From Isoetes taiwanensis (taxonomy: Eukaryota; Streptophyta; Lycopodiopsida; Isoetales; Isoetaceae), in NCBI GenBank assembly GCA_021234155.1, contig JAJEKV010000006.1, positions 24,867,374-24,931,373 of the forward strand: 64,000 nt of DNA, in the 5' to 3' direction. This document shows, piece after piece, positions 24,641-35,576 of this stretch. The notes beneath the pieces are model-generated. The model was not told the DNA's origin, made no database searches, and saw only the letters and a list, made by a program, of their open reading frames with translations. The position numbers and the translations under genes were made by a program. Positions within the stretch are counted from its first letter, which is position 1, and the number at the start of each line of letters is the position of its first letter.

Positions 24641-24840
24641 ATAAGAGGGGGTTCCAGGGGGATTTGATATGGATGTAAAAAAAAATTAATTCCCGAAACC
24701 ATAGACCATATATCCCTAAAACGATTGAATGGGTTGTTATAAAAAAAAAAAAAAAAAAAACATAAATTCAAAATAAAAGATAATCAAATTAGCTCACTGG
24801 GTATATTGGTTAAAGTAGTCTTATTAGGATATTGAGTATT
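24640..24840 (+). mobile_element. SINE family member, truncated, with tRNA-like A box
   Basis: It matches the reverse complement of the repeat at 47.94-48.08 kb: CCAGGGGGATTTGATATGGA, then GATTGAATGGGTTGTTATAA, then an A-rich run, then TTAGCTCACTGGGTATATTG, which fits a pol III A box. The part that would hold the B box has diverged or is missing. Confidence 0.5.
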
Positions 24841-27194
24841 TTGAAGCCTTTGGGAAAAGTCATGTTATGTGTCTAGAGATGCAATTTGAAGTTGGATTCT
24901 GAAACTACAAAATCTTCGTTGCTATTATGCCTTGCAACAATTACTGAAGAATTGATTATTATAGCTTGGAACGATAATGTTTAGAATCTGAATGTTCTGA
25001 TATAGCTTATCACTTTTCTCAGTTTTGGCCTTCTCAATAGCCTGGATTCAATGAATTCGTGGCTGAATACCAAAATATGACTGGTTATTTAAAAGAAATT
25101 ATTTGCACAACGTCCATTCCTTTCACAAACACGTCCAAATATAGTATGGTTGTCTAATCAAGGTGTAGCAACTGTTGTAATAAGAAATTGTGGTCCATTT
25201 GTATTTGGTCCAACATTTGCCATAGAAACAGTAAAAGGATGGCCATGCCGGAGGCTGCGAATGGTGGGAAGGTATTAGCAAATCACAAAACTTCCTTCAC
25301 ATAACTAATCGCCTCCCCATACCGATTAGTCAACAGTTCCATCACCTAAAGGATCTTCACTCCATTTTGCACAATCAATCCTTTGGTTATCCCGTGGAAA
25401 ATAAGATGACCATAGTATACATTTCTGCAATGTGTTGTGAAGTTTTTAACTGTCCTTGAACAATCCTTTGGATATAACCTTATATAAATATCTGTTTGGC
25501 ATTTCTCGAGTGGAATGTTTTTGAGCTGTTGTGGCTATCCTTGCACAATCTTGCATCTATCACACTGTTGTACTCTTGAATTTTACGTTTGTGCTTTTGA
25601 ACTTCTGGCATAAGGAACATACTTGACATGATCACCACATACCTCCAACATTAAAAATGATAAAACTTGCATTTTCGTACATAGTCCAAAATATAAAATT
25701 GTTAATGCTATGCTGTTGTCTATTCTACAAATAACCAGTTAATAACAACCTTAGTTGAATAGTATAGCAGATTTTAACTAGTTGAACCATCAAGATCTCT
25801 TAAAGAGATTCGAGCATGTCGAAGGAGGCAGTTAAGCAACTGCCTGTTAGATTCTAGGAAACACATTAGTATCGTTGCTGGCAAATATAGAATTTTATCG
25901 TGAAAAGAGCGTGTAGGAGCCATGTTTAAACTACTATCATAACCCCTCAAAGCTCCAAACCTTTGTGGCTATGGTTGAGATAGAATTTCAACCAAAGGTA
26001 CAAGCTCCAAAGTCTAATAATGGGGGGATTCCTTTCAGACAATTTTGATCACTTTTTGCACTCGAAGGTAGGTATCAACCCTAATCCTAAAACTGAAATA
26101 GTGGAGATAAAAATTGAAGCTTATAAGATCCATGATGGTTCATCAATATGTTCCTTCTTACTCTTTGAGCGCTTGAATTTCATAATGATCAACCAAGGTA
26201 CGGGAATGTGAAGCTACCACCATGGGCAACAAATGCAATAAACTTTATGCAAAAACACAGGGCTGCATTGGAGAGCGAATATATATAAGCACACCTACAT
26301 GAACAGATTGACCTCATCTTTGCGTAGCTAAAGGAGCACATCAAACCTTTGTGAGTTCCCATATGCTTGGCTTGTGGAGGCAGTCTGCTTAAGAATCTTT
26401 AATGCAGGTATAAGCAAGATTGGAACCAATCACAGCTCAAAATGTCCTTTTTTATATGACATATGAAGGAGCTTTGCACATTGATAAGAGGTAACTCCCA
26501 TACAACTTAGTCTAATTCCAATATCCTAGAAACACTTATGTACTTCTTGTTCTTTAGGCACTTCATGAAGCAACTCAAGATCAGATTGCATATTTTGGAC
26601 AAACTCCATCACAACTTCTAAAAAGTCCTCATATTAGGAGATTGTCAATAAGAGATGTGCCGCAAATTCAGGTATGTTTAGCAAGAGACAACACCTAGCA
26701 GAAGACTTATTTAGTTGTAATTTGAGCCTAGCAGACAATTTTCTGCAATCCCGAAGCACAGAATATTTATAAGATCCCAATTCAAGAATGTTGCAATGTA
26801 CTGGCCTCAAATATTATCACCACTGTAGACTGGATTATAACACTTAGCATGGGTGCACCTGCTTGTGATATTGCAGTACATAGCTGGCAACCAAACATTC
26901 TCGATGGAAAGGGGATGCTTTTTGTGATTCATCATAGTAAGTCTATCACAAATGCTAGTAGTGGAGCATTGATAAGAATATTCAAAGGGGTGTCTGGAGT
27001 AGAGCATATCCATTATAACCATCATTCAATTAAATTGGGATTATGTCTTGATTTTGGGACAAATTTCATATTGCAAATTTTTAGTAACTTGACTTCAAAT
27101 TACAAAATCATATATCATGAAACTCAAGTAGTACACAACTTTTATTAACTATGATTGATACATAGTAATGTAGAAAACATATTTACATAGTTTT
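24841..27194. other. No recognisable gene
   Basis: AT-rich sequence. The open frame at 26849-27148 has no motif that I recognise. Nothing else is supported. Confidence 0.4.
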
Positions 27195-27419
27195 TCATTT
27201 TTCCACCAGCATCCCCAAGGATATGAGAACCTTATTCCTTACATCCTGAGGTATTGTAACTCTCGCTGTTTTACTTGGAATAGTTTTTGGAGTCCACGAG
27301 TACAATACGGTTTCAATGTCTAGCCAAAGATCAGGATCACTAGGATTTCTCCTCCATCTCTTTGTCCAACAATCTGAATATCTTTCTTTATCGGTGACAT
27401 TAGTCAACTGGTCTTCCCG

Positions 27420-27855
27420 ACCGGAAAGCAGAGTGATCACTTGTGGTACGATCGGGATGGGTAGGCTCAACAAGCTTTCCCCCCTGAGAACCGTACGTGA
27501 GGGTTTCCCCGCATACGGCTCGAGTTCGGTCCCCCAGTCAGTCTCGGCGGAGTAGGTATGGTTTTTATAGGTTTTTATAGAGAATATTCGGGTTTCCAAT
27601 GGTAATTCTTCAGATAAAAAAAATTGCTTTATGAGTTTGATTACTTCTGAGTAATAAATACAGATTATAAAAATCACTATTTGATTTTCACAATTATTTA
27701 TTTCAAATAGTGATTTTTACAATTTCATAGAATCTCGAAAATTATTTTCTTTTACTCTCGTAGAAACGATCAAAGGGTTCCAAATGATCCTTTCCGGAGA
27801 ATTGGATGGTCTCCCCGAACAAGCTTTTTATTTGGTAGGTAATATTGATGAAGCT
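27420..27855. other. Nuclear insertion of plastid DNA (mosaic)
   Basis: Positions 27760-27855 on the plus strand read [22 protein letters not shown] and YLVGNIDEA, the conserved C-terminal region of the chloroplast ATP synthase beta subunit (atpB). Positions 27488-27521, in reverse complement, form a 34-nt group II intron domain V beginning GAGCCGTATGCG and ending CACGTACGGTTC, followed by domain VI-like sequence ending CTACCCATCCCGAT. A 15-bp inverted repeat around AATCACTATTTGA at 27668-27719 resembles a plastid 3-prime stem-loop. The atpB piece and the intron piece are in opposite orientations, so at least two organellar fragments were joined. The exact left border is approximate, and the intron piece could be mitochondrial. 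Confidence 0.7.
27488..27521 (-). ncRNA. Group II intron domain V (fossil)
   Basis: A 34-nt hairpin with the AGC catalytic triad at its base and the GAAA-type loop, of the same length and pattern as domain V of the yeast ai5-gamma intron and of plant organellar introns. It is carried inside the organellar insertion and has no host role here. Confidence 0.75.
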
Positions 27856-28639
27856 TGCACTGGACACCACCATTCCACACGCACCTTATTGAAGTTAACA
27901 CCACCTTCTTCTTTGCAAATATCTGAGATGGTGTATCCCAACCACACCGGATAGGTCTGTAAATCTGCTGGTTTTACTACCACAAATTGGTGGCACTCCA
28001 CGTCAGTTGCTGGTTCATAAACATCTAGGCCTAGATATTTTGGCCTATCTTTCTTAGGACCAACATAGTGTTTGTCAGATTGAGGAGGAGCATGGGCCTT
28101 AACAATGCTACTAATAGTGCCATCATCTTCCTCAGCACCTGCTAATGTCCTCCACCTGCTTTTAGGGAGCCACCCTTCAGTCAATTCTTCTGAGGATGTG
28201 TCTATCTCATCCAACAAGTCAATCACCTTCTTCCAGTAATCTATCAATGCACGATTAGTGTCATCAGAATTAGTTTGCCAATGCTTGATGTAGTCATTGA
28301 TGCCATCCTGGGTCAATCCCACTTGATTCACTTCTGTAGTAGGTTTTAGAGCTTTTGGTTGACCTGGAGGTATCATAGGCTTGCCATTCGCATCTCTATG
28401 CCAGATTTCTGCCCCTCCTCTCCACTTCTCCTCTGAAGGTCTCATCTTCCATTGCATGATTGGAATCCCATCTCTCACCCAAAAAGTGAATTGAAGAGGT
28501 CTAGAATGGCCTTCCATGTCTTCAGTATAACCTTCCACAAAACTCTTCCAATCAGGCACCTCTTCTATGAGAGATCCTATAAAAGATGGAGTAGTGCATC
28601 CATGGAATATTTCTGGTATATACTTCCCTTGGACGACCA

Positions 28640-28970
28640 TCAACGCTGGACCCTATACAAGATACTACTTAATTGTGCTGTTCAAAACATTCAAAGAGAG
28701 TTGGACAAGCCATATGACAGTCTGTATCAGGGGCCATGGGAATGCTACCATCGCATCACTGGATTTATGCGGCTCCTCATGCTCTTAGTAAGGCTCATGC
28801 CAACAAATAAATATGAGGCTTTGATTAGGAGTATCAAGGATCGACGGGACACTCTGATTTGGAGACTCGACATTCGCAGGGAATGGGAGGATGATGTCAT
28901 ATCAGAGTGGTACAGGTGGGACTGGACTCAGTATGTAGCCGATGAAGTGGGCCTATGTGACATTTCGTAG
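28640..28970 (+). CDS. Unidentified exon-like frame
   Basis: The plus strand reads a well-balanced frame of about 110 residues ending at a stop: YKILLNCAVQNIQREL, PYDSLYQGPWECYHRITGF, YEALIRSIKDRRDTLIWRLD, then WYRWDWTQYVADEVGLC. It begins almost exactly where the minus-strand DUF7869-type frame ends, so it may be an upstream inverted piece or a separate small exon. I do not recognise the family. Confidence 0.3.
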
Positions 28971-29363
28971 AGATATGTACAACCTGCTATGTTAGTTTAG
29001 AAAGAACTCGCGCCTGGCGCATTTTCACAGAAGGAAAAATGTACATATATGTTTTTTGAATATAAATACAAACTCGGGCCTGACGCAATTTTGCAGCTTA
29101 TATCACGCTTATTTTATTATGTTTTTTTATATGCAATGTCGAAAACATTAAATCCTTTGATGCCCTCCAGCCAGTATGACCAACCCCAAGAAGCTACACA
29201 TTTTTGTTAATGTGTAGTTTCATGGGGTTGATAAGACTGGCTAAAGACCATCAAAGAATTCAAAATTCACAACATTCAGAATTCAAAGAATCCAATGTAT
29301 TCAAAATAAGTTATGATCTAAAATATTATAGCTTCTTTGTATCAGAAGGTCTGTACATACCTT

Positions 29364-29610
29364 TTTTAGACGTTCTTTTGGCCATGCCACAAATGTGCCC
29401 ACGCTCTCCCCGATTGTGTCGCCACCAGGATGTCTTCTTGGAAGAGCTTCATCCTCATAGTTGCAATTTATAATGCTAACTTTACAGAAACTGTTTCCAA
29501 GAGGGACACCATGGCACTTAGATTCAGGTTCCAGGTCTTCGATTTTACATAATCCAAGTCGACGCTTCAAGTTTGCTGTTAATAGATAGCATTCTTCTCC
29601 CATGCTGATA
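29364..29610 (-). pseudogene. Exon similar to the C-terminal part of CACTA-associated proteins
   Basis: A single exon on the minus strand with both borders visible: an acceptor (polypyrimidine then ATCAG) before MGEECYLLTANLKRR and a donor (AAAAAG then GTATGT) after WPKERLKK. The motif order GVPLGNSF, KVSI, EALPRRHPGGD, TIGESVGTFVAWP matches the segment (DUF8039/TNP1 type) found near the C-terminus of many plant En/Spm-associated proteins. It is on the same strand as the adjacent DUF7869-type copy, and the two may belong to one element. It was assigned from remembered patterns. Confidence 0.45.
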
Positions 29611-30050
29611 ATTGAAAACATTAAAAAAATGATTTCTTCAAGAATATAATATGTTTCAAGAACAGTCTTCAAATCCTACTGATAGCACTCACCATAGTTC
29701 GACCACATGATAGCGCGGTCGAGGCGGCCGATCGGTCGAGGAGGCGATCGCTAAGTCGAGGCGGGTCGATCACGCGAGGAGGCGAAGTTGATCAATCAAG
29801 GAGGCGGTCGACCAGAAGAAGTCCATGAAGTTGATCGGGTTTCTTGAAAATTCGGTGGCTTAATGAGCATGTGGAAGCAGCGTGCCACATAGGGCTTTCT
29901 TGAAAATAATAAAAATAAATATTCGTGGATTTGCTTTTAATAAGAAAATTAAGTTTTTAATTTGAAATGAGCGGGATAATGTTAATATAGGCGGAATAAT
30001 TGTAATTTAAAATCGGGAGCAACTGGACGGTTCGTGATAATGCACCCATA
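29611..30050. other. No gene; short GC-rich GTCGAGGCGG repeats
   Basis: Positions 29705-29815 hold irregular repeats of GTCGAGG-GGCG and GATC motifs. The rest is AT-rich. Nothing else is supported. Confidence 0.4.
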
Positions 30051-30060
30051 ATGTATAAAT
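30050..30060 (+). promoter_or_regulatory. Possible TATA box
   Basis: TGTATAAATTT lies about 50 bp upstream of the start codon of methyltransferase-type copy 2. The spacing suits a TATA box only if the transcript leader is short, so this is weak. Confidence 0.3.
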
Positions 30061-30107
30061 TTGAATCGCTGGCCCCATAACATTTCATTCGGAACATTGC
30101 AGTTCTA

Positions 30108-33100
30108 TGGCGTCCTGGAGGATCCGCTTAACGAGAGGTAGAGGCGGAGGGAGAGGTTAGGGGGAGAGTCGGGGCGACGGCCCAACACTCGGGAAATTCC
30201 CAAGCAGTCGCCAAAGACTCGGGGAAGGTGTATTTATCTATGCTTATACTATTTCTTCTCGATTTCTACAGTTTTCGTGTTATTTTTAAGTTTTGTCTAC
30301 TGTCTGTGTCGTTTTACATCATTTTTATACTGTCTCTGTGTTATTTCTACTTTTTATATTGTTTCTGTGTCATTTCTACTGCTTTTACTACCTTGTTTTG
30401 TGTGTTTTTTGTTATAATCTTCTCCTGTACTCTGTGTTTTTTGTTCTGTATTCTCCAGTTCTTATAATGTAGATCGTTTAATTATAGTTTCTTGCACTTG
30501 TTTGTTTATAGTTTTGTTCTATATTCTCCAGTTCTTTGGAGTCGACTTTTTTGTAGCCTAGTAATATAGAGCTGCCCTCAGAGGGCCTCTATAAAACGCA
30601 GGCTTCAGCGATTTATAATATAGAGCATCTCTGATATGATTGTTTTTGGCTGTCTCTGATACTTGCATGTATACCATTTATGTTTTCCGTAGTAAGGCGT
30701 CTGTCAAAACGCGCTCATTGTAACTTTCAGGATCTTCTAAAAATGTGAAAAGAAAATCAAAGCAAGTGCAGGGTCACGGGACATCGGCACCGAAAAAACC
30801 AAGAACCGGAGGACGATGTATCGCTGGGTGATTTGGCACACGCTAGACCATGGATGATACCATCGAATAATAAAGGCTCGTGTAGAGCCTCCATGTCCAG
30901 AAGAAGATCTACCAGAGGGCTCTGAATGGTATGTGGAGATCTTCAAGACTAGCGGAAAGACAGATCTTATTTTCATGTCTAGAGTTAAGGAAATGGATCA
31001 AATGAAGAAACAAGGTATTCTGATCACATGCGAAGAACAGGACGATTCATATTGTTCCGTATTACTTGAAGCGGGTCATAAAAATAAAAAAGGATTGAAG
31101 AAGTTAATGCGCTGCAGTGCCAGTTCCTTACAAGACACAGCCCTAAGAACGGATGAGGCCGCAGATAACCTCTTCAAATTTGGCTGTGGTCAGGTGGTGA
31201 ACCATTGACACCAAAAAAAATATATGAAGGTCTCTCAGCTGTGAGAAGAGTAATCAGTATAAGGCCGTCAGCTAGTGTGTACCTACAAGCTTTAAAAGAG
31301 AAGGAAGATGCAAGTTTTAGAGGTAGGGAAACAGCAGACGCTTTACGCATTACAGATTTGAGGATGACAATAAGGCGAGACAGTTAGAGGCCATGAGCAA
31401 ACTCAAGAAGTATGCTGACAAGTATCCACTGGCCTTAACTTCACGCACCAGTCCATGTCGAGAGGCTTTTCAGGTCCACGAAGTCTATGTTTGTCAGCAG
31501 AAGATACGACAAGCAAAGACGCAAAGGGAAATAGTCAACAACATCATTGAAAACCTGTAGGTGTGCCAATGCCTACAGATGTGGTGCCTTTGATATGAAG
31601 ATCTAAGAAGGTGTTGATATGGAATAAACTTGAAGATTTCATTGGCAACCCGGATATTAACTTCATGATAATAGATGGCCAGATTCAAATGGATGAAAAG
31701 GTTTTGATCAAAAGCACAAAAACCGGAAATCGCTTATTCTATAGACTATACTCGGTCGAAATTGCCGGTTCCTCGCTGGCTCAACAACGCAAAGAAAATT
31801 AGCCGAAATCGGCCACAGGCATTTGAATGACATGGGAAAGACATTCCTATACAAAAGGTATTTCATTTTCCCACACATAGTTAGTGTCGGAACTTCCAAA
31901 CTACCGCGGCTGATTTGTCGCCATAGCGTTTAATCGCGCCAGCGCTGGCGTTTTCATTAATCATGATTTACAAGAAATTTTCAGCGCCGATTTCTTCATG
32001 TGTCATACATGAAGAAATCGCGCCAGCGCATTTCTTGTAAATCCGTGATTAATCTAAAACGCCACGGCGCTGCTTTTATATTGTTATTGTTTTGTCTACC
32101 GCCTATTTTATTTATCTAACGGCCCATATTTTACGGTCAGTATGTGGGGCGATTATGCACGCTTCATAACCAATGGTTCAATATGGAAAACCAATGCCGC
32201 ACGGACAAGGACAATCTAAGAGTGCCAATTCAAATTACTAGAAAGGACACCGTGCCAAACCATAATACAGGACAAGAGTAAGAGCACTAGATCAAAGAAG
32301 AAAAAAGGGGATGAATTAGGTGCTGGCTCAGAAGCTCAAACGGTGCCAAAGGATGCCCGCAAGATTATTTTTTTCTTCACTGTGTATGGGAAAAGTGGAA
32401 CTAATTCGGGGACTTCTATTTTAAAAAGAAGTTTGCTAGATTCGGCCCCGACGTGTTTCCTCAAGTAAGATACATCTATTTTTATTTAGGTGTAAATGTA
32501 GATGAGGAGGGCACAAGGATTGGATGATGCGTAATTAATCTCGGCCCCAGAGAGGTGCATCAGAAAGGAAGTTGTCTACAAGAAAACGCTCATAGAAAGA
32601 AAGCACTTGACATCTTTTCAAGATGCCCGCGAACAGCCTAAAAGATATGAAAATCCTCGAAAAAGGTTGCATAAGAACCGCAAAGGCTTACAGAGACTTC
32701 ATCTTATCGAGATAGGCTTAATGCAAAAGTACAACGTGATCTAATGATGATATTAAGAAATATGTGTTTTGGTCAAAAGATTTTGTGAAGCAAAGAAAAG
32801 GCTAAGAATGTGGCAACTCTAAAGGGGATTCACACAAAGTGGTGTGTCGACCTAAAAAGAAAAGTTGCTTTGGTGAAACACACGCCTTTAAGAGGAGTCT
32901 CCTTTTTTTCTATAAGATGTCCCATCGGTCATAAGTGTGCCATACCGAGACGGGTGATGGGCCAACCAACATCACTCTATTTGTTCTTGATAGCCGTGGC
33001 ACGAGATGGACACAAGATGATTACATCACCTTCTTCAACACATGCGTGGTTTTAATGATCGAGATCCGTGGATGCTTGCCACCCGACATGTCCCACGATA

Positions 33101-34805
33101 TGCACTATCTTTGCAAAATGATCTCGAATGCATTAAAGTGATGAGGCAAGCAAAGAATGATAGATGAAAACAAAGATAGTGAGTTCAAGATCAGAAAGTA
33201 AGATCTCACATGTGCTAGTCCTTATGATAGTCATTATGGATGATAAAGAATATGAAAGACTCAAGGGGAAACCGTAAGGTGAGAAGATTTCTTGGCAAGC
33301 ATATCGGCCAGACGAACCCCTAGTGAAGAATGTTTTTTATGTCGAATCCATGTGAAGACAAAGGGAATAAGATTGCGATGTGGATGTGGACCTTATAGAG
33401 GACTTAAGAGGAAGAGGAAGAAGAAAAACTGGTGGACCTCGCCCTTAATTCACCAATCAAGTATGAGCTACCGAGGGCATAAGGGGAGGCTGAACAAGTA
33501 CGGTTTTCTTTTGGCCCTTTCAAGTTTTTGATTGAAGCCTTCCGCGCTTTAGAGTCAACGTGTTGGGAGTTTCATGTTGAGGTTATGTCGGCTCCGGGAA
33601 GCTTTGAAGCTAGCTAGGAAATGCCAAAGCGTGGTCTCTGATGGTCAAGCCAAGGACTTCCTTGATATTTTTTCGAGAAAGTGCTAGAGGTGGCACCTAG
33701 GGGGTCCAATAGGTGGTGCAAGAAATAAAGCTTCCACCTCTAAGGGTAATTACCTCCGTGATCCGCTAAAGAGCCGAGGACATGAGAAAGCGATGGAGCG
33801 GATAAATATGAATTTCGACAACCAACCGGATAACTATGCGCGTAGATCGCGCCTATACTTCCAATCACATATGAAACTCTGACGGAAGGGGATGTAGACA
33901 ACGCAAACCAAGAAGACAAAATCCAAGATGATACAGTGGAATCGGAAAGCTCTAGCCGTTAGCATAAAGAGTAATGAAGTATCAACCATAGTTCAAACAC
34001 TAAGTGATGTGGTTGACACTTCCCGCGCATCGAAGACAACCGAGAGTAAGCTCATCATTGCGTAAGTTGAACAGAACCGTAAAGGTATGTTCTTCAAACA
34101 ATGAAAATCGCCAAAGCGCCGATTTCAATTTTTTTTCCTTATCTCACAAGTGTGTGCTTTCTTATTACGCACCTAAACCGTTTCCTCCAAAATTATGGTG
34201 TTCGATTTGAATGGAGTGCTCGCAAAACATTACCTAAAGCAACATTCACCCTATCATGGTATGCACAGAAACCATTTGAGACACGCATTTTAAATGGGTA
34301 TATCCGCGTCAGTATCGAAAGGAGGAGATGTTAGACCAAGCTTTCACTTTATTTCATTGTGCAATTTGGTCATCGATGGAGAATAGAAATATACAGAAGT
34401 TTTGAGAGTAGTTCCCGAACTACATAGAGATTGGGCATCCGTTTGGGATCGAGCAAATGTAAGTCATTTAAAACCGAAGGATCCAACGTGTAAAAATATA
34501 TTTGTGAAATGCTTGAGCATGATATGATGGATGACTTTCATGTTCGTGAGAAGGAAGGCATCATTATAGTTGATGATGACGCCTTGAAGTGTTGCTTCAA
34601 TCAGTCACAGTCACTAAATCCACCATCCTATCATCCTGATATGGTTACCATAGATGATTTTCTGCTTTGCTTCATTGGTGTCATGCAAAAAATAGCTTCA
34701 GGAAAAACGGTCGAAGAGATACAAACACTATACCCGCAACTTGATCGGACAGGGAAAATTGACAGGGACCTTGAGAAAATCGTTCTAGAAAGGGAACTTT
34801 TTTGA
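30108..34805 (+). pseudogene. ParB-like/DNA methyltransferase-type gene, copy 2, strongly decayed
   Basis: Exon 1 (30108-30229) reads MASWRIRLTRGRGGG, has one in-frame stop, and ends at a GT donor. Exon 2 starts at 30732 after TTTCAG with GSSKNVKRKSKQVQG, a basic, nuclear-localisation-like stretch, and then reads DLPEGSEWYVEIFKTSGK. Around 31600-31800 the frame VLIWNKLEDFIGNP, FMIIDGQIQMDE lies where a ParB-like box would be expected. At 32935-33141 the frame TLFVLDSRGTRW, DDYITFFNTCVVLM fits a decayed motif IV region. Near 33580-33700 MSAPGSFEAS and YFFEKVLEVA fit motif I and the following helix. The last frame ends ELF at 34805. Similarity to copy 1 is clear in layout and weaker in sequence. 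The middle is full of stops and frame changes. Confidence 0.38.
31941..32071. mobile_element. Foldback MITE with nested hairpin
   Basis: The arms AGCGCTGGCGTTTT-ATTAATCA-GATTTACAAGAAAT and their complement enclose a second perfect hairpin built on GATTTCTTCATGT / ACATGAAGAAATC. It sits inside the decayed methyltransferase-type copy 2. No target duplication was identified. Confidence 0.6.
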
Positions 34806-34858
34806 TATATATGTATACAAAAAATACACTTTCCAAAAAGTTTTGAATATGAAATATA

Positions 34859-35116
34859 CTTTACACCAGAGTTTCTTGAATATATATTGTGTTCTTATAG
34901 CAGCATTATTGGTTCTGTGTACGTATTGTATTATTATATTATGTGTATGGTTTGCTATACTTGCAATAATTTGTATGTATATACCGTCAATAATTCAGGT
35001 GTGTATAAATAGATATGCATGAAATTGCCAAACCATCGGCTTCAGACTCCGCCTGCTTCTTGTTATTATGGCACATTCTATTACCTGCAAGATGACCCAT
35101 AAGGACCTCTGCAGGT
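34859..35116 (+). repeat. 258-bp direct duplication, left copy
   Basis: It starts CTTTACACCAGAGTTTCTTG and ends GACCTCTGCAGGT. By eye it is identical to 40225-40482 on the other side of the Copia element. Its 3-prime end, together with an 11-bp extension, forms a perfect 18-bp inverted repeat (CACATTCTATTACCTGCA at 35072-35089 and its complement at 35110-35127). Confidence 0.85.
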
Positions 35117-35127
35117 AATAGAATGTG

Positions 35128-35576
35128 TGTTAAATGGTGTCATGTTATTTGGGAGACCTATGAGAAGCAGTGGCAGTAGGTCAAAGTCAAAGTCAAAGTC
35201 AAAGTGGCGGGCAACCCCTACCCGGGTGTTGCTGGGCTCGCTAGAAAACACACGACACCCCCGCCCTGGCCACTTAGGGTTTGCGTTGACCAGCCAAAGT
35301 CAAAGTCAACTAGGGCCGAATTTTAAGGAAGGCAAGTCTATCTACTCCTGATTTTTAGGCAAGTTGGAGAACTTTCTATATGAAGGAGATGAACAATTTG
35401 ACAAGTGGATGCACCCGGATTGGAAGGTAAATATGGAGATAAATACTGGAGTAAGGCATAGACAGGAGAGCTTGCAGGTCGAGATATGAAGGTGAGATTG
35501 TTTGAGCTACCGATTGATCTTGTTGTCGATGTATTGAGTATCGCTTTATTGAATACATTATCTTCAAATTCTAACA
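35128..35576 (+). repeat. Copia left LTR
   Basis: 449 bp, with short inverted tips TGTTA and TAACA. It contains the simple tract (GTCAAA)n near its start. Confidence 0.9.

Larger units (their letters stand above)
27195..28660 (-). pseudogene. DUF7869-type repeated gene, copy C, split by plastid DNA
   Basis: The right part (27856-28643) is an open minus-strand frame of over 260 residues equivalent to the region after the DUF7869 core. It has EGHSRPLQFTFWVRDG, IMQWKM, EEKWRGG, a helical WKKVIDLLDEID segment, and [10 protein letters not shown] followed by [10 protein letters not shown]. The left part (27195 to about 27420) continues the same kind of protein: ERYSDCWTKRWR, PDLWLDIETVLYSW and a stop at the normal-looking end. 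Between the two lies plastid-derived DNA that is foreign to the gene. Upstream of 28660 the frame is closed by a stop, possibly an intron border (the protein part begins GPALMVVQGKYIPEIF). The function is unknown. This copy is better preserved than A and B. Confidence 0.55.

Noticed and set aside
26849-27148. Protein-coding exon
   Set aside because: The frame has no recognisable motif, no clear splice borders and AT-rich composition.
30228-30467. Membrane protein frame
   Set aside because: It lies in the T-rich first intron of methyltransferase-type copy 2; the hydrophobic run comes from poly-pyrimidine sequence.
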